A DNA stretch of 7,474 nucleotides from Bin5 sp034428435 (GTDB taxonomy: Bacteria; Chloroflexota; Anaerolineae; Caldilineales; Caldilineaceae). This document shows, one piece after another, positions 1 through 4,998 of the stretch. The position numbers were made by a program, and so were the translations under genes. The notes under the pieces are model-generated. The model did no database searches. It saw only the letters and a program-made list of their open reading frames with translations, and had not been told where the DNA came from. Location of the stretch: contig DAOUHY010000213.1 of the NCBI GenBank assembly GCA_034428435.1, forward strand, positions 1-7,474. The letters run 5' to 3'. Within the stretch, counting starts at the first letter, position 1; each line of letters starts with the position of its first letter.

Positions 1-1
1 C

Positions 2-511
2 TGGAACAACAATGATGGCGGCGACGAGCTGGATACCAGTCACTGTTACATGGGTCAACCTCGCTTCGACGAACTGATATCGCTGCTGCCGCGCCCGGTG
101 ACGGTACTGGGGATCGACGAGAACACCGGGGTGGTGATCGATCCTGTGGCGGGTGTATGTGAACTGGTGGGCCAGGGGGGCGCAACAGTACTCACAGCGG
201 AAGGCAAGCAGGTGTTCGGGAAAGGGTCGCAGTTTCCGGCGACGGCGCTGGGGGACTGGCGCTTGCCGCCGACGCCGCAAGACGGCATTCCGGGGGAGAT
301 TTGGGAGCGGGCTTGCGGGGTGCGGGACTCGGCTGAGAGTTCGGAGGAGGAAGAGGCGCCGCAGCCGATACTGGCACTGGCCGAACAACGCCAAGCCGCA
401 CGGGCGGAGCGCAACTGGGCCGAGGCGGATGCGCTGCGGGACGAGATCAGCACGCTGGGCTGGCAAGTACACGACACACCGGAGGGGCCGCGTCTGGAGA
501 AGGCTCAATAG
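2..511 (+). CDS. S51-like amidotransferase family protein with CysS/YqeB-type C-terminal domain (5' partial)
   Basis: The reading frame is open from the left edge to TAG at 509-511, giving 169 visible residues; the start lies outside the window. The visible N-terminal part has the pattern NNNDGG followed by LDTSHCYMG, then VTVLGIDENTGVVID. This resembles the C-terminal portion of cyanophycinase/peptidase S51-like class I amidotransferase proteins, where such a 'GIDE-TA-ID' strand sits near the end of the core domain. After an acidic linker (SSEEEEAP, about 350 bp into the window) comes a helical segment: LAEQRQAARAERNWAEADALR, then a short strand and DTPEGPR. This matches the CysS/YqeB C-terminal domain, normally found at the end of cysteinyl-tRNA synthetase. 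The catalytic region is not visible, so no substrate can be named. An ATG at 50 is internal, because the homologous pattern begins before it. A bare CysS fragment is less likely, since the segment before the helical domain is not synthetase-like. Confidence 0.72.
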   Translation, partial: WNNNDGGDELDTSHCYMGQPRFDELISLLPRPVTVLGIDENTGVVIDPVAGVCELVGQGGATVLTAEGKQVFGKGSQFPATALGDWRLPPTPQDGIPGEIWERACGVRDSAESSEEEEAPQPILALAEQRQAARAERNWAEADALRDEISTLGWQVHDTPEGPRLEKAQ

Positions 512-570
512 AGGTTTTCGGGTGGACGCTGACGGCAAACCAGCCGGTTTCGGCCATACACTATATGCGG

Positions 571-576
571 TAAGGA
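571..576 (+). promoter_or_regulatory. Ribosome binding site of the PhyH-family gene
   Basis: TAAGGA lies 9 bases before the ATG at 586 and supports that start. The 74-bp gap before this gene has no obvious terminator, so it may be co-transcribed with the upstream amidotransferase-like gene. A TATATG-like element at 563-568 has no matching -35 box, so I do not call a promoter. Confidence 0.55.
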
Positions 577-585
577 AACGGAGCC

Positions 586-1461
586 ATGGAATTGAACGCT
601 GTGACAAGCCTCCAGGACCAGATTCGGGACAGGTACGACGCCTACGAGCATCACACGATCTCCTATCACATTCTGGTCAACAACGAGGGTCAGGAGCCGG
701 AACGTAGTTTCGATGTCTGGGCTTCCCGGGCCGAGATCGAGGCGTTTGCGAGAGAAGGCTATTTGGTACGGGAGGCGTTGATCGAGGGCGAGCCGTTGGA
801 GATGCTGCGCCGGGCGCTGGACGAGGTGGAAGAGGCGGAGTTTGAGGAGTCCGATGGGAGCCGTCTGAGCGGTAGGGACTGGATTCCGCGGCATCTGTTT
901 GACAAGCATGCCGACTTTCACATGTTGATCAACTTTGACCCGTTGCTGTCGGTGGCGCGTGCGGTACTGGGCCCGTTTGTGCGCATTCGCCAGCTGGCGG
1001 CGCGCATCAGCTATCCGGGGCAGGAGGTCCAGTTCACGCGCTGGCATCACCATCAGCCGGGCATGACGGAGCCGGTCCCGCCCTTTTTCGCGTATCCGCA
1101 CAAGCTGGACTGTCTCATCTATCTGGACGAGTTGAACGACGCCAACGGGATTCTGGCTGTGGTGCCCGGTACGCATTTGCATGCCGGCAGGGAGCTGCCC
1201 CTGGAGGAGCATGGCAGTTTGACGGGACAGAGGGAGATAAGGGCGCCGGCCGGCACTTGCGTAATGCTGCACGGCAACCTGTGGCATCGGGCGATGCCGA
1301 CGGGAGGGGAAGGCAAGAAGCGCCGCGTGCTGATTCTGAGCTACGGGCCGACGTGGATGCGCAGGTCGCCATTTGGAGACAGGCCGGAGAACGGGCTGAT
1401 GGATGGAGTGATCGAGGAGGCGGATGCGGCGACGCAGGAGCTGCTAGGGATTGGTGGGTAG
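586..1461 (+). CDS. Phytanoyl-CoA dioxygenase (PhyH) family protein with altered metal motif
   Basis: The protein has 291 residues, a normal length for PhyH-type Fe(II)/2-oxoglutarate oxygenases. The ATG at 586 has a good ribosome binding site. The family signature starts near residue 50 with a helix and a 'GYLV' strand. It continues through the double-stranded beta-helix core: LDCLIYLDELNDANGIL at 174-190, VVPGTHL at 192-198, LHGNLWHRA at 228-236 and RRVLILSYGP at 246-255. His234 is the likely distal iron ligand and Arg247 the likely 2-oxoglutarate salt-bridge residue. At the proximal position, where the family has His-X-Asp/Glu, this protein reads Trp153-His-His-His-Gln157-Pro. No carboxylate ligand is evident there. 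It may belong to a subfamily with different metal chemistry or may not be a standard hydroxylase. About 46 residues precede the family domain. The substrate is unknown. Family membership is confident; activity is not. Confidence 0.85.
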   Translation: MELNAVTSLQDQIRDRYDAYEHHTISYHILVNNEGQEPERSFDVWASRAEIEAFAREGYLVREALIEGEPLEMLRRALDEVEEAEFEESDGSRLSGRDWIPRHLFDKHADFHMLINFDPLLSVARAVLGPFVRIRQLAARISYPGQEVQFTRWHHHQPGMTEPVPPFFAYPHKLDCLIYLDELNDANGILAVVPGTHLHAGRELPLEEHGSLTGQREIRAPAGTCVMLHGNLWHRAMPTGGEGKKRRVLILSYGPTWMRRSPFGDRPENGLMDGVIEEADAATQELLGIGG

Positions 1462-1471
1462 CAGTAGGTGA

Positions 1472-1672
1472 GGTGCCGATGCGCGGCGGATCCACGGAAT
1501 CGTCCGGGCGCAGCGTTCGATCACGGCCGAAATTGCCCTTCCGTTGTCGCGTTACTTTGGAAACTCTGCAGAGTTCTGGATGGGGCTTCAGAATCAGTAC
1601 GACCTGGAAAGTGCTGAGGACCGGCTTTCGCAGAAGCCGGACGAGGTGGTGGCCTACTCGTCCGGCGAGTGA
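1472..1672 (+). pseudogene. higA: HigA-type (XRE family) antitoxin remnant, C-terminal part only
   Basis: A 66-codon open stretch follows an in-frame TGA at 1469-1471 and ends at TGA 1670-1672, with no plausible start codon. Its translation includes RRIHGIV, SITAEIALPLSRYFG, NSAEFWMGLQ and QYDLESAEDRL. These match, in order, the second half of HigA/VapI-type antitoxins, whose usual pattern is RRI-EIV-G-R-ITAD-ALRLARYFGTSAEFWMNLQ-YDL. The N-terminal part of the helix-turn-helix domain is absent, starting with the usual HPGE-L--EF segment. There is room for neither it nor a higB toxin, because the PhyH gene ends only 10 bp upstream. One core position that is usually Arg (ALRL) is Pro here, which fits decay. 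A possible continuation, VPM, lies just upstream in another frame at about 1474-1482, suggesting a frameshift. An in-frame ATG at M37 would give only a non-functional tail. This is recognised from motif memory, not a database search. Confidence 0.7.
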
Positions 1673-1697
1673 GCCAGGTTTTCAACCCAAAAGAAAG

Positions 1698-1732
1698 CGG
1701 GAGTCGCGGTGATCGCGACTCCCGTTCTTTTT
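1698..1732 (+). terminator. Bidirectional rho-independent terminator between the PhyH/higA-remnant side and dnaN
   Basis: An 11-bp perfect stem (arms 1698-1708 and 1714-1724, reading CGGGAGTCGCG on the left) closes a 5-base loop. On the plus strand it is followed by TTCTTTTT. Read on the minus strand, the same stem is followed by CTTTCTTTT (1689-1697). It can therefore end both the plus-strand PhyH-side transcript and the minus-strand dnaN transcript, whose stop codon is at 1754-1756. Confidence 0.85.
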
Positions 1733-1753
1733 GCGGTTCGATCGTGCGTCCGG

Positions 1754-2968
1754 TCAGCGGGGCGGGTGCATGGGCATGACGACGTGGAGGAACTCTTCGT
1801 CGGCGAGGCCGAGGGGCCGGATGGTGCCGGGGCGGTTGGACTGGGTGGTCTCGAGGACGACCTGCTCCTCGTCGATCTGGCTGAGGACGGCGATCAGATA
1901 GCGGACGTCAAAGTCGATCTCCAGGTCATCTCCTTCGACCATGGCATCCAACTCATTTTTGCTGTTGCCCATCTCGGCGCTGCTGGCGGTGAGGTGGAGG
2001 TTGCCGACGCCGCTGTCGCCGTTGGGCTCGATCTTGAGGCGGACGATGTTGGCGTTGTCGCGGGCGAAGAGCTGGGCGACGCGCACGGCCTGGAGGAAGG
2101 ATTCGGTGCCGACGACTGTGCGGGTGTTGTGGCTCTTGGGGATGATGGCCCGGTAGTCGGGGAAGCGGTCGGCGATGAGCTGGCTGACGAGATCGACCTG
2201 GTGGAAGGCGCCGCGGGTCTCGCCGCCTTTGCCCCAGACGCGGAAGAGAATTTGGTTGCGGGCCTGGGTCACGGTGACCTGGACAGGTTTTTCGTCTTCG
2301 GCGTCGGCGATGATGCGGCCCAATTCGCCCAGATGGCGGGCGGGCACGACGACGGACAGGTCGTCGGTGAAGGCCTCGTCGACTTCTATGCTGCGCACGC
2401 TGAGGCGGTAGCCGTCGGTTGCGGCCAGTGAGAGGCGCTCTTTGGCGAAGGTGACTTCGACACCGGTGAGGGTGGGGCGGCTCTCGTCGGTGGCGGCGGC
2501 AAAGACGACCTGATCGATCATCTTGGTCAGCCCGGCGGTCTCGAGGGCGATGGTGCGCCCTTCGAGGGCCTCGGCGGTCTCTTCGGGGCCGTCGCCGTTA
2601 TCGACGGTGGGGATTACAGGGAACTCCTGGGCGTCGATGCCTTTGATGTTGACGTCGAAGTTGCCGCAGCGCAGATGGAGTGTTTGCGTGCGTACGGACA
2701 ACTCCATCTCGATCTTGTCGGGCGGCAGGCTGTTGACGAACTCGGTCAGCAGGCGGGCCGGCACGGTGATGGCGCCTTCATCCTCTATGCGGGCGCCGAT
2801 CCAGCAGTTGACACCGATCTCCAGATTGGTGGCAGCCAGCCGCAGCTTGTCATCCTTTGCCTCGAGCAGGATGTTGCCGAGGACAGGCAGCGTACTGCGG
2901 GACGATACGGCGCGGCCAACGATTGACAGGCCCTTCGACAGATTCTCCTGAAAGCAGCTTACGCGCAC
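1754..2968 (-). CDS. dnaN: DNA polymerase III subunit beta (sliding clamp)
   Basis: The protein has 404 residues; bacterial beta clamps usually have about 365-400. It forms a ring-shaped dimer that tethers polymerase III and other DNA enzymes to DNA. Recognisable segments are the N-terminal MRVSCFQENLSKGLSIVGRAV, TLPVLGNILLEA at 26-37, LAATNLEIGV at 44-53, AATDGYRLS at 182-190, LIADRFPDYRAIIP at 264-277 and the C-terminal VVMPMHPPR. All three clamp domains are present. It is slightly long because of an acidic linker at about 121-137 (DNGDGPEE) and a short insertion near 246-258 (GKGGETRG). The start is GTG at 2966-2968, set by a strong ribosome binding site just upstream and by the conserved MRVSCFQ start. 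The gene is alone. No dnaA lies upstream and no recF downstream within the window, and its transcript ends at the terminator at 1698-1724. Confidence 0.96.
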   Translation of the reverse strand: MRVSCFQENLSKGLSIVGRAVSSRSTLPVLGNILLEAKDDKLRLAATNLEIGVNCWIGARIEDEGAITVPARLLTEFVNSLPPDKIEMELSVRTQTLHLRCGNFDVNIKGIDAQEFPVIPTVDNGDGPEETAEALEGRTIALETAGLTKMIDQVVFAAATDESRPTLTGVEVTFAKERLSLAATDGYRLSVRSIEVDEAFTDDLSVVVPARHLGELGRIIADAEDEKPVQVTVTQARNQILFRVWGKGGETRGAFHQVDLVSQLIADRFPDYRAIIPKSHNTRTVVGTESFLQAVRVAQLFARDNANIVRLKIEPNGDSGVGNLHLTASSAEMGNSKNELDAMVEGDDLEIDFDVRYLIAVLSQIDEEQVVLETTQSNRPGTIRPLGLADEEFLHVVMPMHPPR

Positions 2969-2972
2969 TTTT

Positions 2973-2986
2973 ACCTCCCGTCCTCC
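2973..2986 (-). promoter_or_regulatory. dnaN: Ribosome binding site of dnaN
   Basis: On the minus strand the sequence GGAGGACGGGAGGT precedes the GTG start, leaving 4 bases (AAAA) between. It contains two purine-rich Shine-Dalgarno-like cores, GGAGGA and GGGAGG. The nearer one is well placed and justifies the non-ATG start. Confidence 0.75.
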
Positions 2987-3245
2987 AGGAAATAGTTCCT
3001 AATTTGGTACATTTTCGGATAGTTTTCGCTCAAGCAGCGAAGCGGTAATACGTTGATCAAGCATAGCATAGCGGAAATTGCAGGCCAAACTACCGGCCCA
3101 TGGATCAGGCAGTAGCGGCGGCCGTGGCGAGCGGTTTGCGGAGGCGGAAGACCAGCCAGAGAGGGAGCTGCGCGGCGAGCGTAATCGCGAGTTCGGTCAA
3201 GACAGTTGCGGCAAAGACAGGCAGCTGCGAATCGATTTCTTTATC

Positions 3246-3272
3246 CGCGAAGTAACGCGAAGGGACGCGAAG
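3246..3272. repeat. Short tandem repeat, CGCGAAG with 10-bp period
   Basis: CGCGAAG occurs three times at 3246-3252, 3256-3262 and 3266-3272, spaced exactly 10 bp apart. The spacers are TAA and GGA, and AAA follows the last copy. Similar 'CGCGAAGGACGCGAAG' stutters are common in intergenic DNA of several bacterial phyla. The function is unknown. Confidence 0.7.
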
Positions 3273-3469
3273 AAAACAGGAGGCGTATCGGATTCTCTTT
3301 GCGGGATATCGCGGTCCTTCACGGATCAGCTGCGCTTTGCTGCCGCGTATCTCTGTTCTGAGGGACGTCAGTGGCTTGAAATAGCACGAGGGAGGGTAAG
3401 TACTGTTGGGTAGGCGTGTTGGTGCGGACGAGGGGGCACCGTGGGGCAGGCTGGTGTAGAGGGGGCGTT

Positions 3470-3509
3470 GCGGGGGCGAAGCCCCTGCACAAGGGAGGGC
3501 CGAAGGCCC
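3470..3509. repeat. Pair of GAA-loop hairpins (REP-like intergenic element)
   Basis: Two adjacent hairpins share the same design. The first has arms 3470-3477 and 3481-3488, an 8-bp stem with one G-T pair, around the loop GAA. The second has GGGCC (3497-3501) and GGCCC (3505-3509) around GAA. This 'GGGGCGAAGCCCC / GGGCCGAAGGCCC' pattern resembles REP-like dispersed palindromes of GC-rich genomes. No T-tract follows, so these are not simple terminators. Whether it is repeated elsewhere in this genome cannot be seen here. Confidence 0.6.
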
Positions 3510-3529
3510 GACCGCCCAGAACTGCAGTT

Positions 3530-3554
3530 GTCAGTGATCAGTAGTCAGTGGTCA
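3530..3554. repeat. Imperfect direct repeat GTCAGTGATCA / GTCAGTGGTCA
   Basis: GTCAGTGATCA (3530-3540) is followed 14 bp later by GTCAGTGGTCA (3544-3554), one base different. A palindrome, AACTGCAGTT (3520-3529), abuts the first copy. Stuttering 'CAGTGATCAGTAGTCAGTGG' tracts recur between genes in various bacterial genomes. The role is unknown. Confidence 0.65.
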
Positions 3555-3637
3555 AGGAGGCTATGGTTGATTGGGAAGGAGTGAGGGAGCTCTGAGTCTG
3601 CGAATTGTGCAGTTTCGGAGAGGGAAAACTGCTGAGT

Positions 3638-3667
3638 TTGGCGGGGGGCGACCGGATTCTCTATAAT
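3638..3667 (+). promoter_or_regulatory. Sigma-70-like promoter for the sigma factor unit
   Basis: A perfect TATAAT (-10) lies at 3662-3667. TTGGCG (3638-3643) matches the -35 consensus at four of six positions, with an 18-bp spacer. Transcription would start near 3674, leaving a leader of about 140 bases before the ATG at 3815. It reads as a housekeeping promoter rather than an obvious autoregulated ECF promoter. Confidence 0.5.
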
Positions 3668-3681
3668 GGTGACGTGCGCTG

Positions 3682-3708
3682 CCTCTTCTCTCTTTTGCGT
3701 GGAAGAGG
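3682..3708 (+). other. Leader hairpin in the 5' untranslated region of the sigma factor
   Basis: CCTCTTC (3682-3688) can pair with GAAGAGG (3702-3708), a 7-bp stem with a 13-base pyrimidine-rich loop. It lies just downstream of the predicted start site. There is no T-tract directly after it, so it is not a plain terminator. A regulatory role is speculative. Confidence 0.35.
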
Positions 3709-3814
3709 GGCAAGTGCGGAGCGAGATCCGGGACAGGCGCTGTGAGTCGGACAGCGGCCAAGCTCTCTCCAGTTTCCGCCGCGCAACGATTCCAGCGACG
3801 GCGTGTTATAGATT

Positions 3815-4525
3815 ATGAATGGAAACGCTCTGAGCGAAACAGAAAAGAGCGCCAACGGGAGCCGGCCCGTCCGGTCTGAGGTTGAGCCGCCTGAGGACGA
3901 ACGGGCGATTGAATCGGCGCTGGTGGCGCGGGCGAAGAAGGATTCGCAGGCGTTCGGCGAGTTGTACGAGCGCTACGTTGATCGTATTTACTCGTATGTG
4001 TACAGCCGGGTACAGAATGTCGAGGATGCGGAGGACCTGACGGCGCGAATCTTTTACCGGGCGCTGGACCGGCTGGACGGCTACGAGGACAGGGGGCTGC
4101 CGTTTGGCGCGTGGCTTTTCCGCATTGCGCACAATCTGGTGGCCAACTGGCACCGTGACCAGGGGCGGAGGACGTTTGTCCCTATCGACGGGATGGTCTT
4201 CCGAGGAGAACAGCGGGAAGAGCCGGAGACGACGGTAGAGCGACGGGAAGGGGAGGAGGCGTTGTGGGCGGCGATAGAAAGGCTGCCCGAGGAGCGGCGA
4301 CGGCTTCTCTTTCACAAGTTCGGAGACCAACTGACGAATATAGAGATCGGCGAGTTGATGCAGAAGAGCGAGGGTGCGATCAAGTCACTTTATTTCCGCA
4401 CGCTGGCGGCGCTGCGCAAGGATTTGAGCGAACAGTTCGAGGACGGTGAGGCAGAAGGGGCGCCACCCGACTCCGAAAATCAGGGAAAGAAGGCATCCGA
4501 TGGGAAGCGTGAACATGCTGGATAG
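3815..4525 (+). CDS. ECF-type RNA polymerase sigma-70 family factor
   Basis: The protein has 236 residues; ECF sigma factors usually have about 160-220. It would direct RNA polymerase to a specific promoter set. Sigma region 2 spans about residues 36-117. It includes LYERYVDRIYSYVYSRV, then a conserved DAEDLTARIFYRAL (71-84) and FGAWLFRIAHNLVANWHR (97-114). Region 4 spans about 147-204, with AIERLPEERRRLLFHKF followed by a helix-turn-helix (LTNIEIGELMQKSEGAIKSL, 173-192). There is no region 3, as expected for ECF factors. The N-terminal 30 residues and the C-terminal 30 residues are charged and probably disordered. A TAG stop lies in frame at 3809-3811, so ATG 3815 is the first start, but no clear Shine-Dalgarno sequence precedes it. 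The downstream gene overlaps the end by 26 bp, suggesting translational coupling with a regulator. The ECF subgroup and target promoters cannot be told from the sequence alone. Confidence 0.9.
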   Translation: MNGNALSETEKSANGSRPVRSEVEPPEDERAIESALVARAKKDSQAFGELYERYVDRIYSYVYSRVQNVEDAEDLTARIFYRALDRLDGYEDRGLPFGAWLFRIAHNLVANWHRDQGRRTFVPIDGMVFRGEQREEPETTVERREGEEALWAAIERLPEERRRLLFHKFGDQLTNIEIGELMQKSEGAIKSLYFRTLAALRKDLSEQFEDGEAEGAPPDSENQGKKASDGKREHAG

Positions 4526-4913
4526 GTTGCAGCAGTTCAGAAGCGACGTGGTGCGGGTCATGCCATTCAGGCAAGCGGCGCGCGGCGAGATGGAATCTGA
4601 AGCGATGGATGACGAGTTGACGGAAGAGGAGGAGGAACAGTTCGCGCAGATGGTGAGCTTCCTGGGCAGGCTTTTCCCGTTTGTACGGCCGTCGCCTGAG
4701 TTCCGGGCGCGGTTGAAGGAGGCACTGCTGGCGGAGCACCGGCGACGTATGGCGAACGAGGATTTGCTTCCGGCGCGGCAGGAGGGAGGAATTTCCTGGT
4801 GGTGGTCTCTGGCGGCGACGGTGCCGCTGTTGATCGGTGTGCTGGCGACGATATTGTGGCGGCGGAGCCATCGGTCAAACGGGCAGTTGGTGTCCCCGGT
4901 GGGAGGGCGGTAG
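4500..4913 (+). CDS. Small single-pass membrane protein, probable anti-sigma-like partner of the ECF factor
   Basis: I do not recognise a named family. From ATG 4500 the protein has 137 residues. AGAAGG (4488-4493), 6 bases upstream, supports this start over a GTG at 4446, which would add 18 residues and has no good binding site. In order it has a short amphipathic N-terminus, an acidic cluster (DDELTEEEEEQ, 37-47) and a helix with PSPEFRARLKEALLAEHRRR (64-83). This last pattern resembles segments before the membrane helix in many regulators paired with ECF factors. One hydrophobic segment follows at about 99-120 (SWWWSLAATVPLLIGVLATILW), with a short basic tail. There are no cysteines, so it lacks the His-Cys-Cys zinc-binding motif of classical anti-sigma domains. 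The 26-bp overlap with the sigma gene and the shared terminator argue for a membrane-bound regulator of that sigma factor. The basic residues after the helix leave the orientation uncertain. Confidence 0.65.
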   Translation: MGSVNMLDRLQQFRSDVVRVMPFRQAARGEMESEAMDDELTEEEEEQFAQMVSFLGRLFPFVRPSPEFRARLKEALLAEHRRRMANEDLLPARQEGGISWWWSLAATVPLLIGVLATILWRRSHRSNGQLVSPVGGR

Positions 4914-4949
4914 GGTCGTACCGCTGCAGCAACAGTCTATGTGGCGATG

Positions 4950-4985
4950 CCTCCCGGCTCCTTTGTGGAGTCGGGAGGTTTTTTT
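4950..4985 (+). terminator. Rho-independent terminator after the sigma/membrane-protein unit
   Basis: The stem pairs 4950-4961 with 4967-4978 (12 bp, one G-T pair, core CCTCCCG/CGGGAGG) around the 5-base loop TTTGT. Seven T residues (4979-4985) follow immediately. It ends the plus-strand unit 36 bp after its stop codon. On the minus strand there is no T-tract after the stem, so it is not an equally good terminator for the convergent topoisomerase gene. Confidence 0.9.
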
Positions 4986-4998
4986 GTGCGGGCTATTG

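Larger units (their letters stand above)
2987..3637. other. Intergenic region without a convincing gene
   Basis: This stretch lies between the divergent starts of dnaN and the sigma factor. The part next to dnaN (about 2990-3075) is more AT-rich and contains a perfect inverted repeat, TTCGCT-N5-AGCGAA (3025-3041), that could be an operator or small hairpin. No clear dnaN promoter could be read; TTGAGC on the minus strand (3028-3033) has no good -10 partner. Open frames exist at 3078-3413 plus and 3561-3761 minus, but both give compositionally odd proteins with no recognisable domain and no ribosome binding site. The region also holds repeat elements at 3246-3272, 3470-3509 and 3530-3554, listed separately. 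Confidence 0.6.

Noticed and set aside
505..1287. 260-codon minus-strand open frame opposite the PhyH gene
   Set aside because: It is antisense to a clear PhyH-family gene, has no recognisable domain, and its composition is that of a GC-rich shadow frame.
1257..1712. 151-codon plus-strand frame overlapping the PhyH end and the HigA remnant
   Set aside because: It runs out of frame with both the PhyH gene and the HigA-like motifs and ends inside the terminator stem.
1709..2431. 240-codon plus-strand open frame opposite dnaN
   Set aside because: It is the antisense of conserved dnaN codons; the Asp/Gly/Val/Ala-rich product is typical of a shadow frame.
3241..3249. Possible DnaA box (TTATCCGCG)
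   Set aside because: Only a partial match to TTATNCACA, single copy, and part of the CGCGAAG repeat; not enough to call an origin.
3078..3413. 111-codon plus-strand frame in the dnaN-sigma gap
   Set aside because: No ribosome binding site or domain was seen. It is generated in part by the CGCGAAG repeat, which yields a typical spurious peptide (REVTRRDAKK).
3807..3817. Leaderless start for the sigma factor using TATAGA at 3807-3812 as -10
   Set aside because: The element ends only 2 bases before the ATG, too close for transcription to begin at that ATG.
3561..3855. Minus-strand frames of 66 and 64 codons across the sigma factor promoter
   Set aside because: They overlap a consensus promoter and leader on the other strand and have no recognisable content.
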